64,000 nucleotides of DNA from Streptomyces sp. NBC_01224. GTDB lineage: Bacteria; Actinomycetota; Actinomycetes; Streptomycetales; Streptomycetaceae. Where the stretch lies: positions 4,769,001 to 4,833,000 of the forward strand of contig NZ_CP108529.1 in NCBI RefSeq assembly GCF_036002945.1, read 5' to 3'. Shown one piece after another: positions 7,683-16,289 of this stretch (its first letter is position 1; each line of letters starts with the position of its first letter). The notes beneath the pieces were generated by a model. The model did no database searches. It was not told the origin of the DNA and saw nothing but the letters and a program-made list of their open reading frames with translations. The translations under genes and the position numbers were made by a program.

Positions 7683-8977
7683 GCTGTCTCCTCCAGGGAG
7701 GCTGTGCGGGCCGGCTCGGTGGCGTCGCCGGATGCTGCGGACATGGCGTGGCCCAGTACCCGTTCCGCCCGGTCCTCCGTGACCGTCCGGTACGCGGCGG
7801 CCACCCGGACCAGCCATGCCACCTCGCCGTCCTGGTCGGTGGCGTGCTGGGACTCGACCGTCGCGGCGGTCGAGGCGGGCGCTCCGGTGCTCCTGGCCCG
7901 CAGTGCCGCCTTGATCCAGTACGCGTCGGCGAGTGGCCCGGCCTCCTCCCGGTCCGGGGTGCCGTCCGCGGCGGCGGCTTTGGCGGCCTGCAGCAGGGTG
8001 TCGGGGACGTAGTGGCGCAGCTTCTCGACGGCGTCCGCGATATCGGCGGCCCAGCGGTCGATGCGCAGGTCCGCGGGGGTGTCGAAGCGGGTCAGCTCGC
8101 GGGCCAGTGAGGCCGGGGGGTCGAAGGGCTGGTCGGGGAAGGCCGTCATCAACTCGTACCAGAGGCCATGCAGTTTGACCTGGGCCCGCCAGAGTTTCGC
8201 GCGTCGCCGCCCCTTGCTGAGTGCGGGGATGGAGGCACCCACCGCGAAGAAGGCGAACAGCACCACCTGGGCGGCCTCGGTGACCTCGTCGAACCGCAGG
8301 GCGAAGGCCGCACTCGGCCGGTCTGCGACGCTGACCCACAGGAACAGGGTCCGGCTGACGGTGTATCCGACCCCGATGAACATGGCGATGGTCATCATTC
8401 CGAGGCCCACGCGCAGATGGCGGAGCCCGGCACCGGCGGTGGCCAGCGCCCACTGGTACGCGCAGACGGCGGACGCGGCACCCAGGTAGAGGTAGAACAC
8501 GCTCATGTACAGCGTGGCGCCCCACTGTCCCGCGTGGTCGGCGACGAAGCGGTCCGAGGGCACGGAACGGTCGACGACGGTGAAGAACAGCACCGTCAGC
8601 AGGACCAGTGTGGCGATCGACGCCTTGGCCGCCACCTGCTGGATGGCGCGGGCGAACCGTACGTGGCGCGGGACGGTTCCGGCATCGGGGTACTGGCCGT
8701 AGATCGCGACGATGTAGCTGAGGATCGCCAGGATCGCGATCGTCGCCGTGTAGTGCTTGATCAGGACGGCGAGGTCGGTGACGGCGCTGTCGTTGAGCGC
8801 GATGCGCACGGCCCGGGTCTTGGTCCACAGGGCGGCGGCGAAGCCTGCGTAGCAGCCCCACAGGGCCCGGCGACGCTTGTCTTCTTCGTCGCCCCACAGG
8901 GCGGCCGGCATGCGCCAGAGAGCGACGGCCGTCATCAGGGCCGCTATGAGATAACCGGCGAGGTCGAGCGGGTTCAC
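7679..8977 (-). CDS. MAB_1171c-type putative transporter (DUF6545 C-terminal region)
   Basis: A 432-aa membrane protein. About seven hydrophobic helices fill residues 5-255, followed by a soluble helical half (PDQPFDPPASLARELTRFDT, then RIDRWAADIADAVEKL). This architecture is that of the actinobacterial MAB_1171c family, regularly found beside XRE regulators and ImmA/IrrE-type peptidases, as it is here. The transported substrate, if any, is not known. It follows the peptidase gene by 40 bases and overlaps the PAP2-like gene by four. Confidence 0.82.
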   Translation of the reverse strand: MNPLDLAGYLIAALMTAVALWRMPAALWGDEEDKRRRALWGCYAGFAAALWTKTRAVRIALNDSAVTDLAVLIKHYTATIAILAILSYIVAIYGQYPDAGTVPRHVRFARAIQQVAAKASIATLVLLTVLFFTVVDRSVPSDRFVADHAGQWGATLYMSVFYLYLGAASAVCAYQWALATAGAGLRHLRVGLGMMTIAMFIGVGYTVSRTLFLWVSVADRPSAAFALRFDEVTEAAQVVLFAFFAVGASIPALSKGRRRAKLWRAQVKLHGLWYELMTAFPDQPFDPPASLARELTRFDTPADLRIDRWAADIADAVEKLRHYVPDTLLQAAKAAAADGTPDREEAGPLADAYWIKAALRARSTGAPASTAATVESQHATDQDGEVAWLVRVAAAYRTVTEDRAERVLGHAMSAASGDATEPARTASLEETA

Positions 8978-9017
8978 GGCGGAATCCTCGGGGAGGGGGC
9001 GGGGGGACGGTCCGGTG

Positions 9018-9641
9018 TCAGGTACGGCGGAACGGGCCGCGGCGGCGGGTGGCGACGGGGCGGGAGAGGGAGTTCGCCAGGCGCCCCACCATGTCGTCGC
9101 TCGTCACATCCCGGGCCATGCGGGGAATGAGTGACGCGCCGAACTCGGCCATGCGTTCGGCGTGGGTGTCGTACTGCGCCCGGGCCTGCACGGTGCCGTC
9201 CCCCGAGCGGAGCGCGTCGTCGATCGTGGCGGCCACCGGTGGGGGAACGGCGGCGGCGGGCGGTTGTGGCGGGGGTTCGGCTCCGAGGACCCGGGTGATC
9301 AGCGAGGTGTCGAAGACCGGCAGCAGTCGCCTGAGCTGCTCCGGGTCGAGGGAGGTGCCGTGGTCGAACCACTCGTGGCACAGTTCGTGCAGGATGACGT
9401 GCTGGGTCTGGTACGCGGTCGGGCGGCGCCGGTAGAGCACAAAGCTGGTCCCGCCGGTCTTCAGCCGCAGACCGCAGGCGGCGTTGACGCGGGCCAGCCG
9501 GTCGGGCATCTCGTGCAGCACGATGGTGCGGCCACGGGCGGCCTCCATGTTCGCCACCAGTGCGTCGATGGAGAAGGGGGCGGGGATGGGCAGGTCGGCC
9601 AGCCCGGCCTCGCACTCCTTCCGTAGTTCGCGCAGGGACAT
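9018..9641 (-). CDS. ImmA/IrrE-type zinc peptidase
   Basis: A 207-aa predicted metallopeptidase. The zinc motif is HELCHEWFDH (His85, Glu86, His89), inside the HVILHELCHEW helix typical of ImmA/IrrE proteins. It lies six bases downstream of an XRE regulator gene. In characterised pairs such as ImmA-ImmR, the peptidase cleaves the XRE repressor to switch genes on. The likely target is therefore the product of 9648-10100, and the outputs would be the two membrane proteins downstream. The C-terminal 80 residues are Pro/Ala/Arg-rich and unassigned. Confidence 0.85.
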   Translation of the reverse strand: MSLRELRKECEAGLADLPIPAPFSIDALVANMEAARGRTIVLHEMPDRLARVNAACGLRLKTGGTSFVLYRRRPTAYQTQHVILHELCHEWFDHGTSLDPEQLRRLLPVFDTSLITRVLGAEPPPQPPAAAVPPPVAATIDDALRSGDGTVQARAQYDTHAERMAEFGASLIPRMARDVTSDDMVGRLANSLSRPVATRRRGPFRRT

Positions 9642-9647
9642 GGAGAC

Positions 9648-10100
9648 CTACTTCTCCGGCTCGCCGTGGGCGCCGTCGGCGCTCCGCCGGCCCCTGGCGT
9701 CCTCCAGCAGGGAGAGCGCGAACTGCAGCAGCTCCGGCGGGAGACCGTCCTCGTCGAGGCCGCGCCCGGCCAGTCCGCTTATCTCCCCCGTACGCCGCTT
9801 CGCGAGAAACTGCAGACCGGCGACGACATCGTCGACGACCTCGGACTCCTCCTTGAAGAACCGCCAGTCCACGCCGAAGCCCAGACCGAGCGCCTTGAGG
9901 ATGTCCTCGGACGGCTGGGTGACCTTTCCGGCAAGGATGTTGGAGAAGTAGCTGTGCGAGAGGGACCCGCCGCGCTCCTTGACCAGGTCGGCGAAGACCC
10001 GCCCCGAGATCTTCTGACCGGGGAACGTCTTCTCGACCATGTACTCGACCTTCTGCTGCAACGTCCGCAGCTCCGGCGCGCGTTCCTCGCCGCTGTCCAT
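9648..10100 (-). CDS. XRE-family transcriptional regulator
   Basis: A 150-aa helix-turn-helix protein. The HTH lies at about residues 30-85 (GRVFADLVKERGGSLSHSYF, then an ILAGKVTQPSEDILKALGLGF segment), the pattern of XRE regulators that sense through an adjacent peptidase. It starts at ATG 10100 and leads the operon XRE - peptidase - membrane protein - PAP2-like. The C-terminal half is acidic and helical and may be the cleavage or oligomerisation part. It probably autoregulates from the 540-base gap upstream, which contains inverted repeats. Confidence 0.87.
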   Translation of the reverse strand: MDSGEERAPELRTLQQKVEYMVEKTFPGQKISGRVFADLVKERGGSLSHSYFSNILAGKVTQPSEDILKALGLGFGVDWRFFKEESEVVDDVVAGLQFLAKRRTGEISGLAGRGLDEDGLPPELLQFALSLLEDARGRRSADGAHGEPEK

Positions 10101-10351
10101 CCGGCCCCCACGTATCCGCCCCGTCCGACCGGTGCCGCACGGTCTTCGATTTCGGTCAACGGGCTCGTACTGTAACCAACCCTGACGTGGCGTCCTCGGT
10201 GTGGGAGGCGGTCAGGGACGCTGTACGAGAGCGGGCTTGCGCAAACACTCTACGTCACTGTTAACTCGAAAAAACACGGGTAGGGGACCACGAGGGGAGT
10301 CTCCTGCCCGTGAAGTCGTCGGCGGGCAAAAGGGGCATGGTCCGCATATGG

Positions 10352-10391
10352 GTGTAGCCCTCCACGACGGGGGATGCGTGAAGGGCTACAC
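10352..10391. repeat. 15-bp inverted repeat, possible operator or RNA hairpin
   Basis: GTGTAGCCCTCCACG pairs with CGTGAAGGGCTACAC (14 of 15 positions) around a 10-base G-rich loop. The arms are too long to be chance in this short gap. It may be the operator of the divergent regulators or a leader hairpin. Confidence 0.6.
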
Positions 10392-10423
10392 GTACATTAT
10401 GACTGCTGGTCAGGTCGCCATCA

Positions 10424-10441
10424 ACTGACCGACCGGTCAGT
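10424..10441. promoter_or_regulatory. Palindrome ACTGACC-GACC-GGTCAGT
   Basis: Seven-base perfect arms around a four-base centre. The core TGACCGACCGGTCA resembles many TetR-family operators. No TetR gene adjoins it, so the binder is unknown. Confidence 0.4.
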
Positions 10442-10602
10442 GGGCGTTGGGGGTGCGGCGCCGCGGCGCCGGACCTGCTCCGCGCCGGAGTCGCGTCGTA
10501 CCGATCAATCCGGCGGTGGGGGCGCCGGAGGGGCGCGTCTGCGGGGTGCGGCGGCGGGGAGCCGGCCGGTCGCACGGCTTCGGGGCAGCTAATTTCCCCG
10601 CC

Positions 10603-10632
10603 CTGACCAGGGAAATCTGTCGCGGCTATGAT
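10603..10632 (+). promoter_or_regulatory. Promoter of the MerR gene, probably leaderless
   Basis: CTGACC (10603-10608) and TATGAT (10627-10632) are separated by 18 bases. The -10 box ends seven bases before ATG 10640, so transcription would start at or within a base or two of the A of the start codon. No ribosome-binding site precedes that ATG, which fits leaderless translation. Confidence 0.55.
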
Positions 10633-10639
10633 AGAAGCG

Positions 10640-11050
10640 ATGGCTCGCACAATGAGATTTTCTCTTTCGGTCAACGAAGTCAGCGATACGCGGCAGGTGC
10701 AAATGCCCACAGGACCCCCTCCGCACGCCACCGACCGGCTCGATGACGACGACTACCCCGCCTACACCATGGGCCGCGCCGCGGAGATGATCGGTGCAAC
10801 GCCCGCCTTCCTCCGGGCGATCGGTGAGGCCCGTCTGATCACCCCTCTGCGGTCCGAGGGCGGCCACCGTCGCTACTCCCGCTACCAGCTGCGAATCGCG
10901 GCCAGGGCCCGTGAACTCGTCGACGGCGGCACGCCGATCGAGGCGGCCTGCCGCATCGTGATCCTGGAGGACCAGCTCGAAGAGGCCCTGCGGCTCAACG
11001 CGGAACTGCGCCGGCCCGCGACGGAATCCGGCGGGGCGGCGGGCGCCTGA
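10640..11050 (+). CDS. MerR-family transcriptional regulator
   Basis: A 136-aa regulator whose winged helix-turn-helix starts at about residue 35: YTMGRAAEMIGATPAFLRAI, then LITPLRSEGGHRRYSRYQL, the exact MerR pattern. The C-terminal part is a short helix (IVILEDQLEEALRLNAEL) with no metal or drug-binding Cys, so it resembles the small HspR/BldC-like group more than metal sensors. The start at 10640 is chosen from the promoter position; ATG 10628 and ATG 10703 are alternatives. It stands alone between the XRE operon and the cold-shock gene. Confidence 0.87.
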   Translation: MARTMRFSLSVNEVSDTRQVQMPTGPPPHATDRLDDDDYPAYTMGRAAEMIGATPAFLRAIGEARLITPLRSEGGHRRYSRYQLRIAARARELVDGGTPIEAACRIVILEDQLEEALRLNAELRRPATESGGAAGA

Positions 11051-11431
11051 GGAGGCGGACCCGGGCGTGCGCCCCGGCTTCCATGGCGCCTGGGGCGAGC
11101 GGACGTGGTGCCGGGGGCAGGGGAACGTGGCGCCGGGGACGGGCCAATATCTATTGCCGTCGGCACAGAATTCCATGCAATGTGCGACAAGGGTTTATGG
11201 CGTATCCGGTGGAGTGTAATTACTCGCCGCGCCCGGACGCTTCCATCGTGCTACTGTGGGAGCAGTTGCAGTTGTGGTTCCCAAAGACTCCAAGTGCTCT
11301 CTTCGACTTAATGTGTCGATGAGCGTGCTTTTGTATTTTCCGGCGCTTTGTTCCGGATGGGGTAATCATCGCGGCGACGCGGGATCCGCACAGTGCGAAT
11401 CCCCGGGCACTGCCCCAGAAGGAGATAAAAA
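11051..11431. other. Long leader region of the cold-shock gene
   Basis: No gene is seen. A likely promoter is TACTGT at 11252-11257, followed by a GCAGTTGCAGTTGTGGTTCC segment that I recall upstream of other Streptomyces cold-shock genes. The transcript leader would be about 170 bases, long for this genus and typical of cold-shock mRNAs. Confidence 0.45.
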
Positions 11432-11635
11432 ATGGCTACTGGCACCGTCAAGTGGTTCAACGCGGAAAAGGGCTTTGGCTTCATCGAGCAGGACGGCGGC
11501 GGCGCTGACGTCTTCGCCCACTACTCGAACATCGCCTCCAGCGGCTTCCGCGAGCTGCAGGAAGGCCAGAAGGTGAACTTCGACGTCACGCAGGGCCAGA
11601 AGGGCCCGCAGGCGGAGAACATCACCCCCGCCTGA
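11432..11635 (+). CDS. cspA: Cold-shock protein (CspA family)
   Basis: A 67-aa single OB-fold nucleic-acid chaperone. The RNP1 motif KGFGFI and an RNP2 variant DVFAHY are both present, and the N-terminus MATGTVKWFNAEKGFGFIEQ is nearly invariant in the family. A strong ribosome site (AGAAGGAGATAAAAA) precedes the ATG. The gene ends in its own UUCG-looped terminator. The DEAD-box helicase follows on the same strand, a combination suited to RNA unfolding at low temperature. Confidence 0.97.
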   Translation: MATGTVKWFNAEKGFGFIEQDGGGADVFAHYSNIASSGFRELQEGQKVNFDVTQGQKGPQAENITPA

Positions 11636-11676
11636 TCCCGCTGCTCCGGCGCTGACGCGCTGTGACGCATTTGCGC

Positions 11677-11712
11677 AGCTGGGGCCCGCACCTTCGGGTG
11701 CGGGCCCCAGCT
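11677..11712 (+). terminator. Intrinsic terminator with UUCG tetraloop
   Basis: AGCTGGGGCCCGCACC pairs perfectly (16 bp) with GGTGCGGGCCCCAGCT across TTCG and is followed by CGTTGTTTTT. It separates the cold-shock gene from the helicase. Confidence 0.92.
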
Positions 11713-11855
11713 CGTTGTTTTTCCCACGTCCGGTACGGCTCATTCTTCGCAGCCGGGCTCGGTACACGTATGTCAACGGCCCGTTCTTGCGATTCCTGCG
11801 CCGCTCGTCGCCCAGTGAATTCCTCGATACGCGCCATATCGAGGAAGGGTTCTGT

Positions 11856-13418
11856 ATGAACCGCGATCGCACAGCTCGCACGAACGACCGATACTCCCGC
11901 ACCCGCTCCGGTGGCTCCACCGCTTCCGGCGGCGGGTTCCGTTCGCAGTCCCCGGGCCGCCAGGGCGGACAGGGCGGCGGCCGTTACGGCGCGCCCGACC
12001 GGCGCTCCGGCGGCTTCGGCCGCAGGCCCGCGGCCAAGCAGGGCGAGTTCGCGCTGCCGAAGACCATCACCCCGGCGCTGCCCGCCGCGGAGGCCTTCGC
12101 GGACCTGGACATGCCCGCACCCCTGCTGGCGGCGCTCGCCGCCGAGGGCGTCACCACGCCGTTCCCGATCCAGGGGGCCACCCTGCCGAACTCCCTCGCG
12201 GGGCGCGATGTGCTGGGCCGCGGCCGGACGGGTTCCGGCAAGACACTCGCCTTCGGCCTGGCCCTGCTGGCCCGTACCGCGGGTAACCGGGCTGACGCCC
12301 GACGCCCGCTGGCCCTTGTTCTCGTCCCCACCCGGGAGCTGGCCCAGCAGGTCACCGACGCGCTCACCCCGTACGCCCGCTCGCTCAAGCTGCGCATGGC
12401 CACCGTCGTCGGCGGCATGTCGATCGGCCGGCAGGCCAGTGCACTGCGCGGCGGGGCCGAGGTCGTCGTCGCCACGCCCGGCCGGCTCAAGGACCTCATC
12501 GAGCGCGGCGACTGCCGACTGGACCGGGTCGCCATCACCGTCCTCGACGAGGCCGACCAGATGGCCGACATGGGCTTCATGCCGCAGGTCACCGAACTGC
12601 TCGACCAGGTGCTGCCGGAGGGCCAGCGGATGCTGTTCTCGGCGACCCTGGACCGCAATGTCGACCTGCTGGTCCGCCGCTATCTGCACGACCCGGTGGT
12701 CCACTCGGTCGACCCGGCGGCCGGCGCCGTGACGACGATGGAGCACCACGTGCTCTACGTGCAGGGTGCCGACAAGTACGCCACCACGACCGAGATCGCG
12801 GCCCGCGACGGCCGGGTGATCATGTTCCTGGACACCAAGCACGCCGTGGACAAGCTCACCGACCATCTGCTCAACAGCGGGGTGCGGGCCGCCGCGCTGC
12901 ACGGCGGCAAGTCCCAGCCGCAGCGCACCCGCACCCTGGCCCGGTTCAAGACCGGGCACGTCACGGTGCTGGTCGCCACGAACGTCGCGGCGCGCGGCAT
13001 CCACATCGACAACCTCGACCTGGTCGTCAACGTCGACCCGCCGAGCGACCACAAGGACTACCTGCACCGCGGCGGACGCACCGCCCGCGCCGGTGAGTCC
13101 GGCAGCGTCGTCACGCTGGTGCTGCCGGGCCAGCGCCGTGAGATGACCCGTCTGATGGCCGACGCCGGGATCATCCCGAAGATCGCCCAGGTCCGCTCCG
13201 GCGAGGCCGAGCTGAGCCGGATCACCGGCGCGCAGACGCCCTCGGGGGTGCCCGTCACCATCACCGCACCGCTGACCGAGCGGCCCAGGAGCGCCGGCGC
13301 GTCGTCCCGGGGCCGGCGCAGCCGTCCCGTCCGGTCCGGGCAGTCGCGCCGCTCGGACCTGCCCACGTCGGAGGCGCGCGCCGCCGCCAAGCAGCGCCGT
13401 ACCAACCGGGCGGCGTGA
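11856..13418 (+). CDS. DEAD/DEAH-box RNA helicase
   Basis: ATP-dependent RNA helicase of 520 aa. It begins with an Arg/Gly/Ser-rich low-complexity tail (about residues 1-60). The two-lobe core follows with all motifs: GRTGSGKT (I), PTRELAQQ (Ia), TPGRL (Ib), DEAD (II), SAT (III), TNVAARGIHIDNLD (V, with His where Asp is usual) and HRGGRTAR (VI). A basic C-terminal tail ends it. The ATG at 11856 follows GAGGAAGGG. Its position after a cold-shock gene suggests RNA remodelling in the cold. The terminator between them implies at least partly separate transcription. Confidence 0.94.
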   Translation: MNRDRTARTNDRYSRTRSGGSTASGGGFRSQSPGRQGGQGGGRYGAPDRRSGGFGRRPAAKQGEFALPKTITPALPAAEAFADLDMPAPLLAALAAEGVTTPFPIQGATLPNSLAGRDVLGRGRTGSGKTLAFGLALLARTAGNRADARRPLALVLVPTRELAQQVTDALTPYARSLKLRMATVVGGMSIGRQASALRGGAEVVVATPGRLKDLIERGDCRLDRVAITVLDEADQMADMGFMPQVTELLDQVLPEGQRMLFSATLDRNVDLLVRRYLHDPVVHSVDPAAGAVTTMEHHVLYVQGADKYATTTEIAARDGRVIMFLDTKHAVDKLTDHLLNSGVRAAALHGGKSQPQRTRTLARFKTGHVTVLVATNVAARGIHIDNLDLVVNVDPPSDHKDYLHRGGRTARAGESGSVVTLVLPGQRREMTRLMADAGIIPKIAQVRSGEAELSRITGAQTPSGVPVTITAPLTERPRSAGASSRGRRSRPVRSGQSRRSDLPTSEARAAAKQRRTNRAA

Positions 13419-13436
13419 CCCCGGGGGCTGCGACCC

Positions 13437-15335
13437 TCAGGCGATCATGAAGTCCCGTACGGGCAGGGCGCGTTCGACGATCCTGATGTCGCCGAGCCAG
13501 CCGTGCATCAACTGGTCGAGCCTGCCTCCGTACTCGTAGGCACCCAGCAGCCAGGGCAGGCCCAAGGTGGCGAGACCGGTGGTGCGGGTAGCGGGGTTGC
13601 GGGCGACTACGCAGCCGTCGACGTACATCGTCGTGTGCTTCCCGTCGTTGACGACCGCGACATGCCACCACCGCTCACGCAGCAGCTCATGGCTCCAGTT
13701 GGTGACGGCCCCCGGCTGGTTCAGCGGCGCCGCCGCCCACTGGAGCCCGGGGCCGTCCGACACGGAGAGGGTGGCGACGGGCTCCTCCGGGTCGCCGGAG
13801 GTCTTGCCGGCCGCCCCGAGCGTGCCGCGGCGGCCGAGCACGGCGCCCCAGGCGTTGCGTCCGGCGTCCCAGTCGGCGGGGAGGCGGAGGAAGGCCTCGA
13901 TGGTGTAACCGGACCTGAACGTCGTGGTGTTGAGCGGTGCGTTGTTCTCCGTACGCAGATACGCGCCCCGCAGCGGCGGCTTCGAGCCGTCGAAGTAGAG
14001 GCTGCCGTGACCGGGCTGGTCGGGGTGGTGGTCGGTGGACCAGCGCAGGGCGTCGGGCGCACTGCCGGGGACGGCTTCGCGCACCAGGTCGTTGCGGTGC
14101 CCGGACAGGTCGGGGACGCGCAGGCCGGCGTCGGCGGCGGAACCGTCCTGGTGCGAAGGGGAGTCGAAGCGCCAGTAGGCGACGGTGCCCGGTATCAGCA
14201 GCTGCTTCGCCGGGCGGGGGCCGCGCACGGGCACGGGCGCGAATCCCGAGAAGCGCTTCTCGAAGTCGATGGGGACGGCGAAGCAGTCCTGCGGACCGGT
14301 CAGTTCGATCTCGCCGCGCTCCAGCTCGTTGAGCCTCTCGCCCGCGCGGCCGAGGATCCACGGGGAGATCGTCTCCACGTCGATGGTGTTCCTGGCCAGG
14401 TCGAAGCGGTAGAGGCGGATCATGGCGCTGCCGCCGTAGTAGCGGTTCTGGTAGTTGGTGATGTGCAGATGGACATCGTTGCCCGCGGAGTTCTTACGGG
14501 TGGTGCGCCCGGCGGGCCAGTAGTGGCCGTTGAGGGTGAGGAAAATCTGGTCGTGCCCGGCTATCAGCTCGTCCCACAGATGCTTTCCGTGGTCGGAGAG
14601 TTCGGCCTCGTCGCCGTCCGCGTCCGCGTACACCAGCTCGTGGGTGGTGAGGATGACCGGCGTGTCCGGGTGCTGGGCGATGACGTCCTTCGCCCAGGCG
14701 AGCCCGGCCGCCGACGGCCGCCAGTCGAGCGCCAGTACCAGCCATTCACGGCCGGCGGCGCGGAACAGGTGGTACGTGTTGTAGCCGTCCGGGGTCGCCC
14801 CGCCGAACGTCGGCAGGCGCCGCATCCGCTGCGGGCCGAAGGTGTCCAGGTACGGCGTGCGGCCGCGCTGGTCGTCGGTGGACGACTTGATGTCATGGTT
14901 GCCCGCGACGACGCTGTAGCCGACCCGCCGCCGGTCGAGCAGCCCGAACGCCTCTCCGATCGCCGCGAATTCGCCTGTCCGGCCGCTCTCGGTGAGGTCG
15001 CCCAGATGGGACAGGAAGACGATGTTCTCGTCGCGCCCGTGATCGAGTACGTAACGCAACGACGCCTCGACGGGCGCCTTGTCGATGCTCGCCCCGTCGA
15101 AGAGGTACTGGGTGTCCGGCATGACGACGAGCGTGAACCTCGGGTTCTCGGGGTCGGGCCGCCAACCGGCCGTGACGGCACCGGTGTTCTGCTGGGGAAG
15201 AGCCGCGGCGGGCGTGGCTGACGCGAGCCCCGTGGCTGCGGTGGCGGCACCGGTGAGCGCGGTTGCCCGCAGGAACGTACGACGGCTCGCGCCGGGCAGG
15301 AGTGGTCCGTCGGGCTGGTGGAGGGGGCTGCACAT
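13437..15335 (-). CDS. Tat-exported metallophosphoesterase with LamG-like domain
   Basis: Secreted 632-aa enzyme. The ATG at 15335 gives a twin-arginine signal (SRRTFLRA, then a hydrophobic Ala/Thr stretch ending near PAAALPQQ). A calcineurin-type phosphoesterase domain follows: MPDTQ, HLGDLTESG, GNHD, TTHE and NGHYWPAG supply the usual two-metal ligands. The C-terminal part (about residues 395-630) is a concanavalin/LamG-type sandwich (GTVAYWRFDS, YTIEAFLRLPADW, WWHVAVVNDGKHTTMYVDG) that probably binds glycans. It ends 18 bases from the convergent helicase gene. The substrate is unknown. Confidence 0.9.
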   Translation of the reverse strand: MCSPLHQPDGPLLPGASRRTFLRATALTGAATAATGLASATPAAALPQQNTGAVTAGWRPDPENPRFTLVVMPDTQYLFDGASIDKAPVEASLRYVLDHGRDENIVFLSHLGDLTESGRTGEFAAIGEAFGLLDRRRVGYSVVAGNHDIKSSTDDQRGRTPYLDTFGPQRMRRLPTFGGATPDGYNTYHLFRAAGREWLVLALDWRPSAAGLAWAKDVIAQHPDTPVILTTHELVYADADGDEAELSDHGKHLWDELIAGHDQIFLTLNGHYWPAGRTTRKNSAGNDVHLHITNYQNRYYGGSAMIRLYRFDLARNTIDVETISPWILGRAGERLNELERGEIELTGPQDCFAVPIDFEKRFSGFAPVPVRGPRPAKQLLIPGTVAYWRFDSPSHQDGSAADAGLRVPDLSGHRNDLVREAVPGSAPDALRWSTDHHPDQPGHGSLYFDGSKPPLRGAYLRTENNAPLNTTTFRSGYTIEAFLRLPADWDAGRNAWGAVLGRRGTLGAAGKTSGDPEEPVATLSVSDGPGLQWAAAPLNQPGAVTNWSHELLRERWWHVAVVNDGKHTTMYVDGCVVARNPATRTTGLATLGLPWLLGAYEYGGRLDQLMHGWLGDIRIVERALPVRDFMIA

Positions 15336-15524
15336 GGATGTCTCCGCGGGGGACGAACGTCGGGGTGATCGTCTGCAAGCTAGCCGCGGGGCGGGGGAGG
15401 AACCGGTCCGTAAGGGCGACAGCCGGGAGAAGACTCCATGAATTGCACAGCGCCGGGCGCGCGGGACGGTGGGGGCGGTCCATGGCCCCCACCGGTCCAC
15501 GGTCCTGCCCCGTCGCGCCCCGGC

Positions 15525-16289
15525 CTATCGTCCGCCCGCGACCCGTAGCACCGCCCCGGTCACATACGACGCCTCGCCCGACAGCAGCCACGCGATGGCG
15601 GACGCGATCTCCGGGGCAGCTCCCGGGCGGCCGAGCGGGATGCCGGCCGCGGCCGCGGCCGCGCGGTCGGGGTCACCCGCGGTGGCGTGCATCTCGGTGT
15701 CGATCATGCCGGGGGCGACCGCGTTGACCCGGATTCCGTCGGGCCCCAGTTCCTTGGACAGCCCGATCGTCAGGGCGTCCGTCGCTGCCTTCGTGGCGGC
15801 GTAGTGGACGAAGTCCCCGGGGCTGCCGAGGGTGGCAGCGGCCGAGGAGACATTGACGATCGCGCCGGACCCACTGGCCGCCATGTCCTTCGCGGCCCGG
15901 CGGCAGCACAGCAGACAGCCGAGGAGATTCACGTCCAGGACCCGGCGCAGCGTCTCGGTGGAGGTGTCCACGAGACGGCCGAGAGGGCCTGTCACTCCCG
16001 CGTTGTTGACCAGTCCGGTGACGGGACCGAGCTGCGCGGCAGCCGTGTCGAAGAGCCGTTCCACATCGGCCTCCACGGCGGTGTCCACCCGCACCGTGAC
16101 ACAGCGTGCTCCCGCGGCCCGCACAGCCGCCGCGGTCCGCTCGGCGGCCTCGGCGTTGCTCACGAAGCCCAGGGCGAGGTCATGCCCTTCGGATGCCAGA
16201 CGGACACAGGTCGCGGCACCGATCCCGCGACTGCCGCCGGTGACGACGGTGACGGGGCGCGACGACAAAGTGGTGCTGCTGATTGCCAC
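15525..16289 (-). CDS. SDR-family oxidoreductase
   Basis: Short-chain dehydrogenase/reductase, about 254 aa from GTG 16289. The NAD(P) motif TGGSRGIG, the NNAG strand and the catalytic Ser / Tyr-x3-Lys (NVSSAAATLG, HYAATK) are all present. The end, SYVTGAVLRVAGG, is typical of the FabG-like classical group. The start is uncertain: the frame is open to GTG 16352, which overlaps a GGGGGAGG box, while GTG 16289 gives the usual family length but a poor ribosome site. The substrate is not deducible. Confidence 0.87.
   Translation of the reverse strand: MAISSTTLSSRPVTVVTGGSRGIGAATCVRLASEGHDLALGFVSNAEAAERTAAAVRAAGARCVTVRVDTAVEADVERLFDTAAAQLGPVTGLVNNAGVTGPLGRLVDTSTETLRRVLDVNLLGCLLCCRRAAKDMAASGSGAIVNVSSAAATLGSPGDFVHYAATKAATDALTIGLSKELGPDGIRVNAVAPGMIDTEMHATAGDPDRAAAAAAGIPLGRPGAAPEIASAIAWLLSGEASYVTGAVLRVAGGR

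Larger units (their letters stand above)
10101..10639. other. 540-base divergent intergenic region
   Basis: No gene is supported here. It separates the XRE operon (minus) from the MerR gene (plus) and contains the 15-bp inverted repeat at 10352-10391, a TetR-operator-like palindrome at 10424-10441, a TTGCGCAA palindrome near 10240 and the MerR promoter at 10603-10632. Confidence 0.6.

Noticed and set aside
13503..15221. 572-aa plus-strand frame opposite the metallophosphoesterase
   Set aside because: It is a shadow; the minus strand has a Tat signal, metal motifs and a LamG domain.
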